Part shown: one piece after another, positions 17,488 through 27,099 of the stretch
Position numbering within the stretch: position 1 is the first letter of the stretch
Layout of the letters: each line of letters begins with the position of its first letter
Assembly (NCBI RefSeq): GCF_009902005.1
Contig: NZ_WUTT01000001.1
Location: forward strand, 747,601 to 811,600
Origin: Halomonas alimentaria
Lineage (GTDB): Bacteria > Pseudomonadota > Gammaproteobacteria > Pseudomonadales > Halomonadaceae
DNA: 64,000 bases
Direction of reading: 5' to 3'
Translations under genes and position numbers: made by a program
The notes under the pieces: model-generated
Seen by the model: only the letters and a program-made list of their open reading frames with translations
Database searches by the model: none
Told to the model about the DNA's origin: nothing

Positions 17488-18956
17488 TGAAGCCGACACA
17501 CTCCCTGCTGATCGGCGGGCACTGGCGCGACGGCGCCGGCGAACGCTTCGCCAAGCATGACGGCGTTTCCGGCGAGCGACTGTGGCAGGGGACTGGCGCC
17601 GACGCCGAGGACGTCACCGCCGCGGTGGCCGCGGCCCGCGAGGCGTTCCCCGCCTGGGCGAAGACACCATTCGCCGAGCGCCAGGCACTGGTGGAGCGCT
17701 TCCGCGAGGTGCTTGAGGGACATCGCGAGGACCTCGCCGCCGCCATCGCCCACGAGACAGGCAAGCCGCTATGGGAGGCACGCACCGAGGTGGGCGCCAT
17801 GATCGGCAAGGTGGCACTCTCGCTGCGCGCCTACCGGGAGCGCACCGGCGAGCGCGAGCGCGACCTGGGCGAGGCGCGCGCCGTGCTGCGCCATCGTCCC
17901 CACGGCGTGATGGCGGTATTCGGCCCCTACAACTTCCCCGGCCATCTGCCCAACGGCCATATGGTGCCGGCGCTGCTGGCCGGCAACAGCGTGGTATTCA
18001 AGCCCAGCGAGCAGTCGCCGCTCACTGCCGACCTGACCCTGCAGTGCTGGCAGGAGGCGGGCCTGCCGGCCGGCGTGATCAACCTGGTACAGGGCGGGGC
18101 CGAGACCGGCCAGGCGCTGGCTGCGAATCCCGGCATCGATGGCCTGCTGTTTACCGGCAGCGCCAAGGTGGGTGGCATCCTGCATCGCCAGTTCGCCGGC
18201 CAGCCCGGCAAGATCCTGGCCCTGGAGCTCGGCGGCAACAACCCGCTGGTGATCAAGGACGTGCCCGACCAGGACGCCGCGGTGCTGACCATCCTGCAGT
18301 CCGCCTTCCTCTCCGGCGGCCAGCGCTGCACCTGCGCGCGCCGCCTGATTGTCCCCGAGGGCCAGGTGGGGGATCACCTGCTCGACGCCCTGGCGGACGC
18401 CATCTCGCGGCTGCGGGTGGCCGCGCCCTTCGCCGAGCCGGCCCCCTTTTACGGCGGCCTGGTGAGCGTGGCCGCCGCCGACGGCCTGCTCGAGGCCCAG
18501 GCGGCGCTGGAGGCCCAGGGCGGCACGGTGCTCGCGCGCATGGAGCGCCTCGAGGCGGCCACCAGCCTGCTCAGCCCGGCGCTGATCGATGTCACCGGCC
18601 TTGCGGTGCCCGACGAGGAGCACTTCGGCCCGCTGCTCAAGGTGTATCGCTACCGCCACTGGGACGAGGCGATCGCGCTCGCCAATGACACCCGCTACGG
18701 CCTCTCCGCGGGGCTGATCGGCGGTGAACGCGCCGACTGGGACGACTTCCTGCTGCGCATCCGCGCCGGCATCGTCAACTGGAACCGCCAGACCACCGGC
18801 GCCTCCGGTGATGCCCCCTTCGGTGGGGTGGGCGAGAGCGGCAACCATCGCCCCAGTGCCTATTATGCGGCGGATTACTGCGCCTACCCGGTGGCCTCCA
18901 TGGAGAGCGAGGAGCTGCACCTGCCCGATCAGCTGCCGCCGGGGGTGAGCCTGTGA
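17487..18956 (+). CDS. astD: succinylglutamate-semialdehyde dehydrogenase
   Basis: An NAD-dependent aldehyde dehydrogenase of 489 residues. The nucleotide-binding and catalytic landmarks are present: [33 protein letters not shown], the general base Glu in [10 protein letters not shown] and the catalytic Cys in [13 protein letters not shown]-terminal [25 protein letters not shown] is typical of AstD. It oxidises succinylglutamate semialdehyde to succinylglutamate. GGAGGAAG precedes ATG 17487. The final enzyme, succinylglutamate desuccinylase (astE), is not in this operon or window. Confidence 0.95.
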   Translation: MKPTHSLLIGGHWRDGAGERFAKHDGVSGERLWQGTGADAEDVTAAVAAAREAFPAWAKTPFAERQALVERFREVLEGHREDLAAAIAHETGKPLWEARTEVGAMIGKVALSLRAYRERTGERERDLGEARAVLRHRPHGVMAVFGPYNFPGHLPNGHMVPALLAGNSVVFKPSEQSPLTADLTLQCWQEAGLPAGVINLVQGGAETGQALAANPGIDGLLFTGSAKVGGILHRQFAGQPGKILALELGGNNPLVIKDVPDQDAAVLTILQSAFLSGGQRCTCARRLIVPEGQVGDHLLDALADAISRLRVAAPFAEPAPFYGGLVSVAAADGLLEAQAALEAQGGTVLARMERLEAATSLLSPALIDVTGLAVPDEEHFGPLLKVYRYRHWDEAIALANDTRYGLSAGLIGGERADWDDFLLRIRAGIVNWNRQTTGASGDAPFGGVGESGNHRPSAYYAADYCAYPVASMESEELHLPDQLPPGVSL

Positions 18957-20326
18957 GCCAGCACGCCGGCGGCGATGTCCGCGAGGTCAACTTCGACGGC
19001 CTGGTGGGGCCGACCCACAACTACGCCGGTTTGGCGCTGGGTAACGTCGCCTCCATGCGCCACGGCGGCCTCGAGGCCAACCCCCGCGAGGCCGCCCTGC
19101 AGGGGCTGGCCAAGATGAAGTCGCTGATGGACGCCGGCTACGCCCAGGGGGTGCTGCCGCCCCAGCAGCGCCCGGACCTCGGCGCCCTGCGCGCCCTGGG
19201 CTTCACCGGCAGCGACGAGCGGGTGCTGGCGCGGGCCGCCGGCGATGCGCCGCAGGTCCTGCGCGCGGTGTGCTCCGCCTCCAGCATGTGGACCGCCAAC
19301 GCCGCCACGGTGACGCCGAGCCTGGATGCCCCGGATGGTCGGGTGCACTTCACCCCGGCCAACCTGCAGTCGAGCTTTCACCGTTTCCTGGAGCCCGCCG
19401 CCACCGGGCGGGTGCTTGCGGCGATCTTCCGCGACCCGGCTCGCTTCGCCCACCATCCGGCGCTGCCCGCCACCCCGGCGTTCTCCGACGAGGGCGCGGC
19501 CAACCATACCCGCCTGGCCGGCGACCACGGCGAGCCTGGGGTACACCTCTACGTTTACGGCCGGGAGGCCTTCGGCTGGGGCACCGAGGAGCGCCCGGCG
19601 CCGCGACGCTTCCCTGCGCGCCAGACCCTGGAGGCGAGCCAGGCGGTGGCCCGCCAGCACGGCCTTGCCGAGTCGCAGGTGGTGTTCGCCCAGCAGCACC
19701 CCGAGGCCATCGACGCCGGGGTCTTCCACAACGACGTGATCAGCGTGGGCAACGGCCCGGTGCTGCTCTACCACGAGATGGCCTTCCTCGACGAGGCGGG
19801 TACCCTGGAGGCTCTACGCCAGCGCATGAACGCGCCGCTGATCCCGGTGCGCATCCCCGCCGAGGCGGTGAGCCTGGCGGATGCGGTCTCCTCCTACCTC
19901 TTCAACTCCCAGCTGCTCAGCAACCCGGACGGCAGCATGACCCTGGTGGTGCCCGGGGAGTGCCAGGAGAACGAGGCGGTTTGGCGCACCCTGCAGGACC
20001 ACCTGCTGGCCGGGGCCAATCCCATCGGCGAGGTGGTGGTGAAGGACGTCAAGCAGAGCATGCGCAACGGCGGCGGGCCCGCCTGCCTGCGCCTGCGGGT
20101 GGTGCTTTCCGCCGAGGAGCGCACCGCGCTCTCCGGCCGGGTACTGCTCGACGATGCCCTCTATGCGGAGCTTGTGGCATGGGTGGAGCGCCATTACCGC
20201 GACCGTCTCAGCCCGGAAGATCTTGCCGACCCGGCGCTGGCCAGGGAGTCGTTGACGGCTCTGGATGAGCTGAGCCAGCTGCTCGGTATCGGCAGCGTCT
20301 ATCCCTTCCAGCTGGAGGGGGCGTGA
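18953..20326 (+). CDS. astB: N-succinylarginine dihydrolase
   Basis: A protein of 457 residues starting with GTG 18953, overlapping the astD stop. It has the guanidino-modifying fold with [43 protein letters not shown], the catalytic His in [18 protein letters not shown] and the nucleophile Cys in [14 protein letters not shown]. It hydrolyses succinylarginine to succinylornithine with release of two ammonia and CO2, the nitrogen-yielding step of the pathway. The stop overlaps the GTG of zapE. Confidence 0.95.
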   Translation: MSQHAGGDVREVNFDGLVGPTHNYAGLALGNVASMRHGGLEANPREAALQGLAKMKSLMDAGYAQGVLPPQQRPDLGALRALGFTGSDERVLARAAGDAPQVLRAVCSASSMWTANAATVTPSLDAPDGRVHFTPANLQSSFHRFLEPAATGRVLAAIFRDPARFAHHPALPATPAFSDEGAANHTRLAGDHGEPGVHLYVYGREAFGWGTEERPAPRRFPARQTLEASQAVARQHGLAESQVVFAQQHPEAIDAGVFHNDVISVGNGPVLLYHEMAFLDEAGTLEALRQRMNAPLIPVRIPAEAVSLADAVSSYLFNSQLLSNPDGSMTLVVPGECQENEAVWRTLQDHLLAGANPIGEVVVKDVKQSMRNGGGPACLRLRVVLSAEERTALSGRVLLDDALYAELVAWVERHYRDRLSPEDLADPALARESLTALDELSQLLGIGSVYPFQLEGA

Positions 20327-21492
20327 CACGCCAGGGCAACGATGAAGAGGTCAGCCACCAGCCCGTGCTGTCCTCGCCCCTGGCCGCCTACCGCGAGGCC
20401 CTGGTTCACCAGGGGTTCGTCGCCGACGAGTCCCAGCGGTGTGCCGCCGAGGCCCTCGAGGCCTGCTTCGACGCCTTGCACGGCGCGGCGCCGGCCGCCC
20501 AGGCCACCGGCGTCTATCTGTGGGGGCCGGTGGGACGCGGCAAGACCTGGCTGATGGATGCCTTTTATCATGGCCTGCGCGTGCCCGCCCGCCGTCAGCA
20601 CTTCCACCACTTCATGCGCTGGGTGCATCGTCGCCAGTTCCAGCTCGGCGGCACGCCTGATCCCTTGCTGGCCCTGGCTCGCGAGCTGGCCGCCGAGGTC
20701 CGGGTTCTCTGCCTCGACGAGCTGTTCGTCAGCGACATTGCCGATGCCATGCTGCTCGGCCGCCTGCTGACGGCGCTCTTCGACCAGGGTGTGGCACTGG
20801 TCTGCACTTCCAACCAGGCGCCTCGTCAGCTATATGCCGACGGTTTCAACCGCGAACGCTTCCTGCCGGCTATCGAGTCCATCGAGCGACATATGCACGA
20901 GGTCGAGCTCGACGGCGGCCAGGATCATCGCCTGCATCCCGGACGGGCCCGACAGCGCTACTGGGTCGCCGTACCCGGTCAGTCGGGTGCCCTGTCGGGG
21001 CTCTTCGATGCGCTGAGCGAGGGCCAGGAGAGCGTGGCGACGCCCATCGTGCTGGGCCATCGTGACATTGTGGTGCGTGCGCGCAGCGACTCGGTGGTGT
21101 GGTGCGGCTATACGGAGCTCTGCGAGCAGCCCCTGGCGGCGCTGGATTTCATCGAGCTGGTCGACCGTTTCGAGCATATCCTGCTGGAGGGGGTGCCCTG
21201 CCTGAGCGATACCCGCCTGGCGGGAGGCATCGCCCGGGGCACCGAGGATGGGGTCAGCCGGGTCGAGGCGGGGGATCGCGAGCTGCCGCCGCTGTCGCGG
21301 CGCGATGACGGCGTGAGACGCTTCATCGCGTTGGTGGATGAGTGTTACGACAGGCGCACGCCGCTGTATGTGGAGGCCGAGGTGGCCATGGAGCAGCTCT
21401 ACCCCCATGGCCACCTGGCCTTTCCCTTCCGGCGTACCTTGAGCCGCCTGCGCGAGATGCAACTGGCTCGGTTCGGCACAGGCAGGTACTGA
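20323..21492 (+). CDS. zapE: AFG1-type ATPase, ZapE-like
   Basis: A protein of 389 residues starting at GTG 20323, four bases into the astB stop region. Walker A is [12 protein letters not shown] at about 67-78 and Walker [19 protein letters not shown]; sensor-like VCTSNQAP and [12 protein letters not shown] follow. AFG1/ZapE ATPases associate with the Z ring and are needed under low oxygen or heat in E. coli; mitochondrial relatives act on respiratory-chain subunits. Its place at the end of an arginine-degradation operon is unexpected for this housekeeping family and may only reflect read-through. Confidence 0.88.
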   Translation: MTRQGNDEEVSHQPVLSSPLAAYREALVHQGFVADESQRCAAEALEACFDALHGAAPAAQATGVYLWGPVGRGKTWLMDAFYHGLRVPARRQHFHHFMRWVHRRQFQLGGTPDPLLALARELAAEVRVLCLDELFVSDIADAMLLGRLLTALFDQGVALVCTSNQAPRQLYADGFNRERFLPAIESIERHMHEVELDGGQDHRLHPGRARQRYWVAVPGQSGALSGLFDALSEGQESVATPIVLGHRDIVVRARSDSVVWCGYTELCEQPLAALDFIELVDRFEHILLEGVPCLSDTRLAGGIARGTEDGVSRVEAGDRELPPLSRRDDGVRRFIALVDECYDRRTPLYVEAEVAMEQLYPHGHLAFPFRRTLSRLREMQLARFGTGRY

Positions 21493-21565
21493 CCCTCTTC
21501 CGCGCAGCGCGAATTGGTCTATGCTGTGCGGCCATTCGAAGCCGGTTGGCGGGAGGAACACGACA

Positions 21566-22321
21566 TTGAACGCTCTGATCTACTGGTTGGACATGGCGGG
21601 GGTGATCATCTTCGCGCTGTCCGGGGTGGTGCTCGCCTGCCGAACGCGCATGGATCCCTTCGGCATGCTGGTGCTGGCCGCGGTGACCGGGATCGGCGGC
21701 GGTACCCTGCGCGACATGGTACTCGGCGTGGGGCCGGTATTCTGGGTCACCGACCCGACCTACCTGTGGGTCATCCTGGTGACGGTGGGGCTGGCCATCC
21801 TGGGGTTCCACTACATCCATCGCCTGTCGCGGGGCTTCCTGCCGGTGGCCGACGCCTTCGGGCTGGCGCTGTTCGTGGTGATCGGGGCGCACAAGGCGCT
21901 CCAGCTCGGCACGTCCGGCCTGGTCGCTGTACTGATGGGGATGATGACCGGCGTGGCCGGCGGCATGGTGCGCGATATGCTGGCGCGCCGTGTGCCCATG
22001 GTGCTGCGTGAGGAGATCTACGCCACCGCGGCCATCGCCGGCGGCATCGTCTATGTCGGCCTGGATGCCCTGGGAGCCCCCGGCCCTCTGGCCATTGCCC
22101 TGTCGCTGATCACTACCCTCGGCCTGCGCCTGGCCGCCATCCACTGGCATCTGGCGCTGCCTACCTTCGCGTGGGTGGTGATCCCGTCATCGTCCGAGGC
22201 CTCTCCACCGGTCGATGAGGAGGTGACGCCGCCACCAACGCCAGCCGAGCCGCCACGGCCCAAGGTTCGGGTGCGCATGATCCGCCCCGAGCAGTCACGG
22301 CGCAGGAAGAACCGCTCATGA
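21566..22321 (+). CDS. TRIC/YadS-like (UPF0126) cation channel family membrane protein
   Basis: About 251 residues with seven hydrophobic segments in two repeated units, each carrying the UPF0126 signature: TGIGGGTLRDMVLG in the first and TGVAGGMVRDMLA in the second. Prokaryotic members are structurally related to TRIC potassium channels. The start is TTG 21566 because GGGAGGAA stands 9 bases before it and the first family residues (NALIYWLDMAGVIIFALSG) follow directly. The last 60 residues are a Pro/Arg-rich cytosolic tail not usual in the family. A TATGCT box at 21520-21525 could serve as its own -10. The stop overlaps the next gene by four bases. Confidence 0.85.
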   Translation: MNALIYWLDMAGVIIFALSGVVLACRTRMDPFGMLVLAAVTGIGGGTLRDMVLGVGPVFWVTDPTYLWVILVTVGLAILGFHYIHRLSRGFLPVADAFGLALFVVIGAHKALQLGTSGLVAVLMGMMTGVAGGMVRDMLARRVPMVLREEIYATAAIAGGIVYVGLDALGAPGPLAIALSLITTLGLRLAAIHWHLALPTFAWVVIPSSSEASPPVDEEVTPPPTPAEPPRPKVRVRMIRPEQSRRRKNRS

Positions 22322-23415
22322 GCCGGCCTTGCTGCCACCTGCGGCTGCTGTCATGGATTGCCCTGTGTGCGCTGGCGTTGTCGCTCTCCGCCTGCAGCGT
22401 GCAGCCTACCGAGGTCGGCCCGGCCGAACCTCACCGGCTGGCGGCCGAGCGAATCCGGGCTACCTATGAGGCGGTGCTGCCCGAGCTCTCCACCGGCAAG
22501 CGCCGCCACTACGCCCAGCGCCTCTACCGGGTGACCGGCGATACGCGCTACCTGCCGGCCAATCGCGAATACATGGCGCATCTGAGGGAGCGCCTCGAGG
22601 TCGAGATCGCCGAGTTGGCCATGCCGGGGCAGGTCGAACGGCTCTCCCGGCAGAGTATCGAGGGCTACCCGCGGCGCACCGAGAAGCAGCGGGCCCGGGC
22701 CGAGATGTTTACCGAGTGGGGGGAGATCGCCTATGCCAAGGGCCTTCTGTTCCGGCTGGTGCAGGCCCACTACCACGGCATGCTGGACGAGATCCCCAGC
22801 CATGAACAGGCACTGGAATATCTCGGCGATCTGCCCTGGGCGGCGTTCCTGACCGACCCCGAGGTACTGGGAGTGTATGCCGCCCAGGTCGCCAACCAGG
22901 CGCACTTCCTCCACCAGCTCGGGGTGATGGACCTGCGCCGTGAGGTGGAGGCCGCCTTCCGGCGGCGCTATCCACCCGACACGCTGGAGACCCTGTCCAC
23001 CGCGGAGTACCGCAACTGGCTCTACGGGCTGACACATTTCGTCATTGCCGCCAGCCGTTACTACCAACGTGAAGTGGATGCCGAGGCGTATGCCTGGGTG
23101 CTTGAATCATTCGAGGCGCAGGCCGAGCGGATCATGCGCGAAGCCACCGAGGATATCCAGGCGGAGGTGGCGCTGAGCTTCCTGCTGGCGAGGCGTGAGG
23201 ATCACCCGCTGGTCGGGCGGGTTCGCGATGCGCTGGTCGCAGCGGTAGACCCCGCCAGCGGCATGATTCCCTCGCCAGGCGGCAGCACCGATCTGGAGAG
23301 GGGAGAGCATCGCAACGTGCTGGCGATCATGGTGCTGGGGTGGCAGGGGCGGCTCTATCCGGGCCCTTGCGGGGGAAGTGACTCACGCCTTCTCGACACG
23401 CAGCGGTGTCGCTGA
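22318..23415 (+). CDS. lipoprotein, DUF3541-like
   Basis: A protein of 365 residues with a lipoprotein signal peptide: hydrophobic ALCALALSLSAC with Cys26 as the lipobox cysteine. The mature part is helical, with RRHYAQRLYRVTGDTRYL near the start and YGLTHFVIAASRYYQREVDAEAYAWVLE and DIQAEVALSFLLARR towards the end; these fit what I recall of DUF3541 proteins, whose function is unknown. The last 33 bases overlap the end of the convergent acyltransferase gene, so the terminal dozen residues (after GWQGRLYPGP) may be a lengthened tail. Confidence 0.65.
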   Translation: MSRPCCHLRLLSWIALCALALSLSACSVQPTEVGPAEPHRLAAERIRATYEAVLPELSTGKRRHYAQRLYRVTGDTRYLPANREYMAHLRERLEVEIAELAMPGQVERLSRQSIEGYPRRTEKQRARAEMFTEWGEIAYAKGLLFRLVQAHYHGMLDEIPSHEQALEYLGDLPWAAFLTDPEVLGVYAAQVANQAHFLHQLGVMDLRREVEAAFRRRYPPDTLETLSTAEYRNWLYGLTHFVIAASRYYQREVDAEAYAWVLESFEAQAERIMREATEDIQAEVALSFLLARREDHPLVGRVRDALVAAVDPASGMIPSPGGSTDLERGEHRNVLAIMVLGWQGRLYPGPCGGSDSRLLDTQRCR

Positions 23416-24195
23416 AGTCAAGCCTGATACCTGCCCCGCCAGTTCGTCCTTGATGCCGAGATAGAGGGGGATCAGGTTTTCATGGATCTCCTTCTCGGCT
23501 TGTGCGTGGTCGATATAGTGGGCGCTTCTCTGGCCGTGCATCTCGATGGGTTCCCCCACCCTCTGGAAATTGAAGCCCGACATCGCCAGTAGCCTTGGCA
23601 GCCGTGACTCCATCATTGCAAAGACATGTCGCCGGCCGGTGAGCCCCACCAGCGAGTAGGCGGCCAGGAAAAGCGAAATGATGATCCAGGGAAAGGTCTT
23701 CCTGTCTTCATCGGAGAAGAGGTGTTGAGACTCTGGCTGGAGTGTCTCGTTGTTGATCGCCTTGTTCCTGAAGGCGCGCGCAATGGCGAAGCGCGATATC
23801 TCGCAGATTTCATTCTTGGGGAGTAGCGAAGGCCGCAGTCTCGAATGGTTGAGGCTGCGGCCCCCATATTCCTGAAGAGGCAGTAGCTGGTCGCCGTCAC
23901 TTGCAGCAGGGTCGGGCAGAACAAGGCGCAGACAGCCTGCTGCCAGCCCCGATGAGCGATGTTCCAGGTAGCAGTGAATCGAATGTCGGTCGTGGGCATC
24001 CAGTTCAAGGCTTTTCTGGCAGAAGGACTCGGGGCGGTAGCCGATCTCCTGACAGTAGACATCGTATCTGAGGCGATAAACTCGTTCCTTCTCTTCCTGT
24101 GTCGTGGCCACCTTCAGCAGGTAGGTATCGAGAAATGCCTCGTGGGCCTTCAGCATGGGCATGACATTGCTTTCATGAAAGAGCGGATTCTTCAT
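23383..24195 (-). CDS. PEP-CTERM/exosortase-type N-acyl amino acid synthase-like acyltransferase
   Basis: A protein of 270 residues. The N-terminal half carries the acyl-homoserine-lactone-synthase-like fold marks: YRLRYDVYCQEIGYRP, LELDAHDRHSIHCYLEH, GCLRLVLP and CEISRFAIARAFR; the second half has FPWIIISLFLAAYSLVGLTGRRHVFAMMES. This pattern is that of the acyltransferases named for PEP-CTERM/exosortase loci. No exosortase or PEP-CTERM protein is in the window. Base composition near 50% GC is clearly lower than the 65-70% around it, which suggests acquisition by transfer. It lies 37 bases after the GGDEF-EAL gene on the same strand. Confidence 0.75.
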   Translation of the reverse strand: MKNPLFHESNVMPMLKAHEAFLDTYLLKVATTQEEKERVYRLRYDVYCQEIGYRPESFCQKSLELDAHDRHSIHCYLEHRSSGLAAGCLRLVLPDPAASDGDQLLPLQEYGGRSLNHSRLRPSLLPKNEICEISRFAIARAFRNKAINNETLQPESQHLFSDEDRKTFPWIIISLFLAAYSLVGLTGRRHVFAMMESRLPRLLAMSGFNFQRVGEPIEMHGQRSAHYIDHAQAEKEIHENLIPLYLGIKDELAGQVSGLTSATPLRVEKA

Positions 24196-24232
24196 CGTTA
24201 TCCCTAGCCCCTGGTCAAGTGTGCGGGTTCCG

Positions 24233-27067
24233 TTACTGATTCAGGCCATGCATGATCAATGCGTCTTCGATCGGTTGGGGTTTACCGAGATGGAAGCCCT
24301 GACCGTAGGTAATGCCATATTGCCTCAATATCGGGATCAGCTCCTGGCGCTCCACGAATTCGGCGATCGCTTGCTTGCCGAATCCATTGGCGATATCGGC
24401 GATCGCCTTGACGATGACGCGGCTGTCAGTATCGCTTGGCAGATTGCGGATGAAGCTGCCATCGATCTTGATGTAGTCCACCGGTAATTGTCCGAGATAG
24501 TGGAAGCTGCTGAAGCCCACCCCGAAGTCATCCAGGGCGGTGCGGCATCCCAGCTCACGCAGTGACTGCAGGACACCCCGGGCCGTCGAGAAGTCGGTGA
24601 CCGCGGCAGTCTCGGTCACCTCGAGGATCAGGTGCCTAGGAGCAGCGCCGCTGGAGCAGAGTTCGCTGGCCAGATACTGCGTCAGGCCATCATCGTGGAG
24701 TGACTGTCCCGAGAGGTTGATCGCCAGGCTGACGTCGCTGGCGTTGATGCGTGCCAGAGCCCGAAGAGCATGACGAATCACCCAGCGGTCGATCTGCAGG
24801 ATCTGGCCGCTGCGCTCGGCCACCGGGATGAAGGCCCCGGGGGAGATCAGCTGGCCGGCCTCGTCGCGCATCCTCAGCAGCACCTCGTAGTGGCGGATAT
24901 CGCGATCCTCCAGGCGCACGATAGGCTGCACCATCAGCTCGAAGCCATCCTCCTCCAGGGCGTGGTGGATGCGCTCCTCCCAGTAGACACGTTCCTGCAG
25001 TTCGCCTCGCGCCGCGGCCAGGGTCGAGAGCAGGTGCCAGCGGTGGCTGCTGGAAGCCTTCGCCTTGTACATCGCCATGTCGGCGCTGGCCATCAGGTCG
25101 ATGGCGTTGTCACCATGGATCGGAAAGAGTGCGATGCCAATGCTGGCGCCGGCGCGGTGGCGACGATCGCCCACGTCGAGCATTACGGTGGCCAGGATCT
25201 GATTGACCTGCTGGGCGATGCGGGTGGCCAGGGTCTCGCCGGCCCCCACCAGGAGCAGGGCGAACTCGTCGCCGCCAAGCCTGGCCAGTGTGCCGCGGTG
25301 GCCGAGCTCCTCGCCCAGCACAGCGGCCACCTTGCGCAGCAACTGGTCCCCCGCCTGGTGGCCACTGAGTTCATTGACGTCCTTGAACTGGTCCAGGTCC
25401 AGCAGCAGCAGGGCACCGGCGTGTCCCTGGGTGATGGCGCCGTCGAGGGCTTCCTTGAGGAAGCGACGGTTGTAGAGCCCGGTTAGCGGGTCGCGCTCGG
25501 CGAGCCAGGTCAGGCGCGCCTCGGCGGCCTTGCGCTCGGTAATGTCCAGGCCGACGGAGATACGGCCGTCGGGCTCCCCGGGATTGCCTGGAAGCGAGGC
25601 ATGGTACCAGGCGATGGTGTGCCGCTTGCCATCGGCGGTGGTGAGGTTGCGCTCCTCCTGCCCCCGGCCATCGCTGCTTGCCAGCGACTGGCGTGGGCCA
25701 CCGAAGACGTCGTCGAAGAGACGCTTGAGCAGCAACTTCTCGCTCACCCCCATGACCGACAGCGCATAGTCGTTGACCAGCGTGATCCGGCCATCCGGAT
25801 CCTGGGTCACGATGAACACGCGCGCCGTATCCAGCAGGCTGCCGATGAAGTCGCGCTCGTGGGCCAGCTCGTCCACCCGCTGGGCCAGCTGTTCGCCGCG
25901 GGAGCGAACTTCACCCTCGAGGGTCTCCAGCTGGTCGGCCAGGCGCAGGGTGGCACCCTCGAGGATATCGATCTCGTCGGCCAGTCGTGGATTGGGTGGG
26001 GGAACCGCTGCGCGGGCCTGTGAGAACTCGCCCTTGGCCAGGTTCGGCAGGATGCCGGAGATGCGTCGCAGGCGAGCCATCGGGCTGAGCAGGATAGCCA
26101 GCAGCAGCAGCTCGGCGGCCACCCAACCGCCGAGGCCGATCATCGCCAGGGTGCGCGTATCCTGGCGAATGGCCTGAATCTGGTCGGTGATATCGTTGGT
26201 GAAGAGGACATAGCCGGTGCTGCGGCGGTCGCCGTCATCCTCCATGCGCACCGCGCTGAGTTCCATGTCACGCCCCGAGAGCCTGAAGCGGCTAGGGCTT
26301 GCGGTGATCTCGCCGAGGGTCGTCACTTGTGCCGCACGTTGCAGCACCGGCAGGCTCTTCTCCTGTCCGGTCAGGGCGACCAGCTGCCCCTGCCACCGCG
26401 GAAGCTGGCGTTCGGGGGGGATCTGGGAGTCCCGCAGGTTGCCGGCAACCAGTAGGGCTACGTTGCCCTCCGCGATCTGGTGGGCCTGGCGCATCACGTC
26501 TGCTAGCGCGCGCGACAGGATCACTACGCCGGCGCTGCTGCCCTCCATGAGGACCGGCACAGCGGCGTACTGGCGGCAGTCGCTGGAGCAGCGCAGAGCA
26601 GTCAGTGGGGTTTCGGTCTCGATGACCCGGCGCACCCACTGCTGGACGGGGCGACCGTTCTCCGCCTGGGGCGTGCCCCACTCCGCGGCAAGGCGGCCTG
26701 CGTTATCGAACAGCAGGATCTCGTCGACCCCCGACTCCAGCTGCAGAGTCGGCCACTGCGGTCCCAGACTCTCCAGGAGTTCCTCGCCGGTGCGGCGGGT
26801 GAGGGCGGCGCCCAGCCCCTGGGTGGCGGCCACCAGCGAGGCCAACTGGCGAACCCCCTCCGCGGAGCGCTCCATGGCCAGCCGTATCTCGCCGGCCTGG
26901 CGGCTTGCACTCTCGTCGCGGCTCTCCTCGAACTGGCGGGTGAGGTTGGCATGGCCGATCCAGGAGAAGGCCAGCACCAGGCCCAACACCAGCAGGCTGC
27001 TCAGCGCGATGACGCGCCAGGTCAGGCTGAGGCGGGGGCGGGGGGAGAGGCGGCTGGAGGGGCTCAT
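24233..27067 (-). CDS. membrane-bound GGDEF-EAL protein with extracytoplasmic sensor and PAS domain
   Basis: A protein of 944 residues: membrane segment about 19-40, periplasmic sensor about 41-300, second segment about 305-330 (TLAMIGLGGWVAAELLLLAILL), HAMP-like and coiled linker, PAS (FIGSLLDTARVFIVTQDPDG), GGDEF and EAL. The cyclase motif is LARLGGDEFALLL, intact. In the EAL domain the signature is EVL (HYEVLLRM) but NLSGQS, EVTET, DDFGVGFSSF, KIDGSF and QGFHLGKP are kept, so phosphodiesterase activity is possible. It is third in an operon behind a substrate-binding-like protein and a porin-like protein, hinting that those deliver or report the stimulus. Confidence 0.88.
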   Translation of the reverse strand: MSPSSRLSPRPRLSLTWRVIALSSLLVLGLVLAFSWIGHANLTRQFEESRDESASRQAGEIRLAMERSAEGVRQLASLVAATQGLGAALTRRTGEELLESLGPQWPTLQLESGVDEILLFDNAGRLAAEWGTPQAENGRPVQQWVRRVIETETPLTALRCSSDCRQYAAVPVLMEGSSAGVVILSRALADVMRQAHQIAEGNVALLVAGNLRDSQIPPERQLPRWQGQLVALTGQEKSLPVLQRAAQVTTLGEITASPSRFRLSGRDMELSAVRMEDDGDRRSTGYVLFTNDITDQIQAIRQDTRTLAMIGLGGWVAAELLLLAILLSPMARLRRISGILPNLAKGEFSQARAAVPPPNPRLADEIDILEGATLRLADQLETLEGEVRSRGEQLAQRVDELAHERDFIGSLLDTARVFIVTQDPDGRITLVNDYALSVMGVSEKLLLKRLFDDVFGGPRQSLASSDGRGQEERNLTTADGKRHTIAWYHASLPGNPGEPDGRISVGLDITERKAAEARLTWLAERDPLTGLYNRRFLKEALDGAITQGHAGALLLLDLDQFKDVNELSGHQAGDQLLRKVAAVLGEELGHRGTLARLGGDEFALLLVGAGETLATRIAQQVNQILATVMLDVGDRRHRAGASIGIALFPIHGDNAIDLMASADMAMYKAKASSSHRWHLLSTLAAARGELQERVYWEERIHHALEEDGFELMVQPIVRLEDRDIRHYEVLLRMRDEAGQLISPGAFIPVAERSGQILQIDRWVIRHALRALARINASDVSLAINLSGQSLHDDGLTQYLASELCSSGAAPRHLILEVTETAAVTDFSTARGVLQSLRELGCRTALDDFGVGFSSFHYLGQLPVDYIKIDGSFIRNLPSDTDSRVIVKAIADIANGFGKQAIAEFVERQELIPILRQYGITYGQGFHLGKPQPIEDALIMHGLNQ

Positions 27068-27099
27068 GGTGGCGTGATCTCTCTTTCGGCTTTGAAGGT

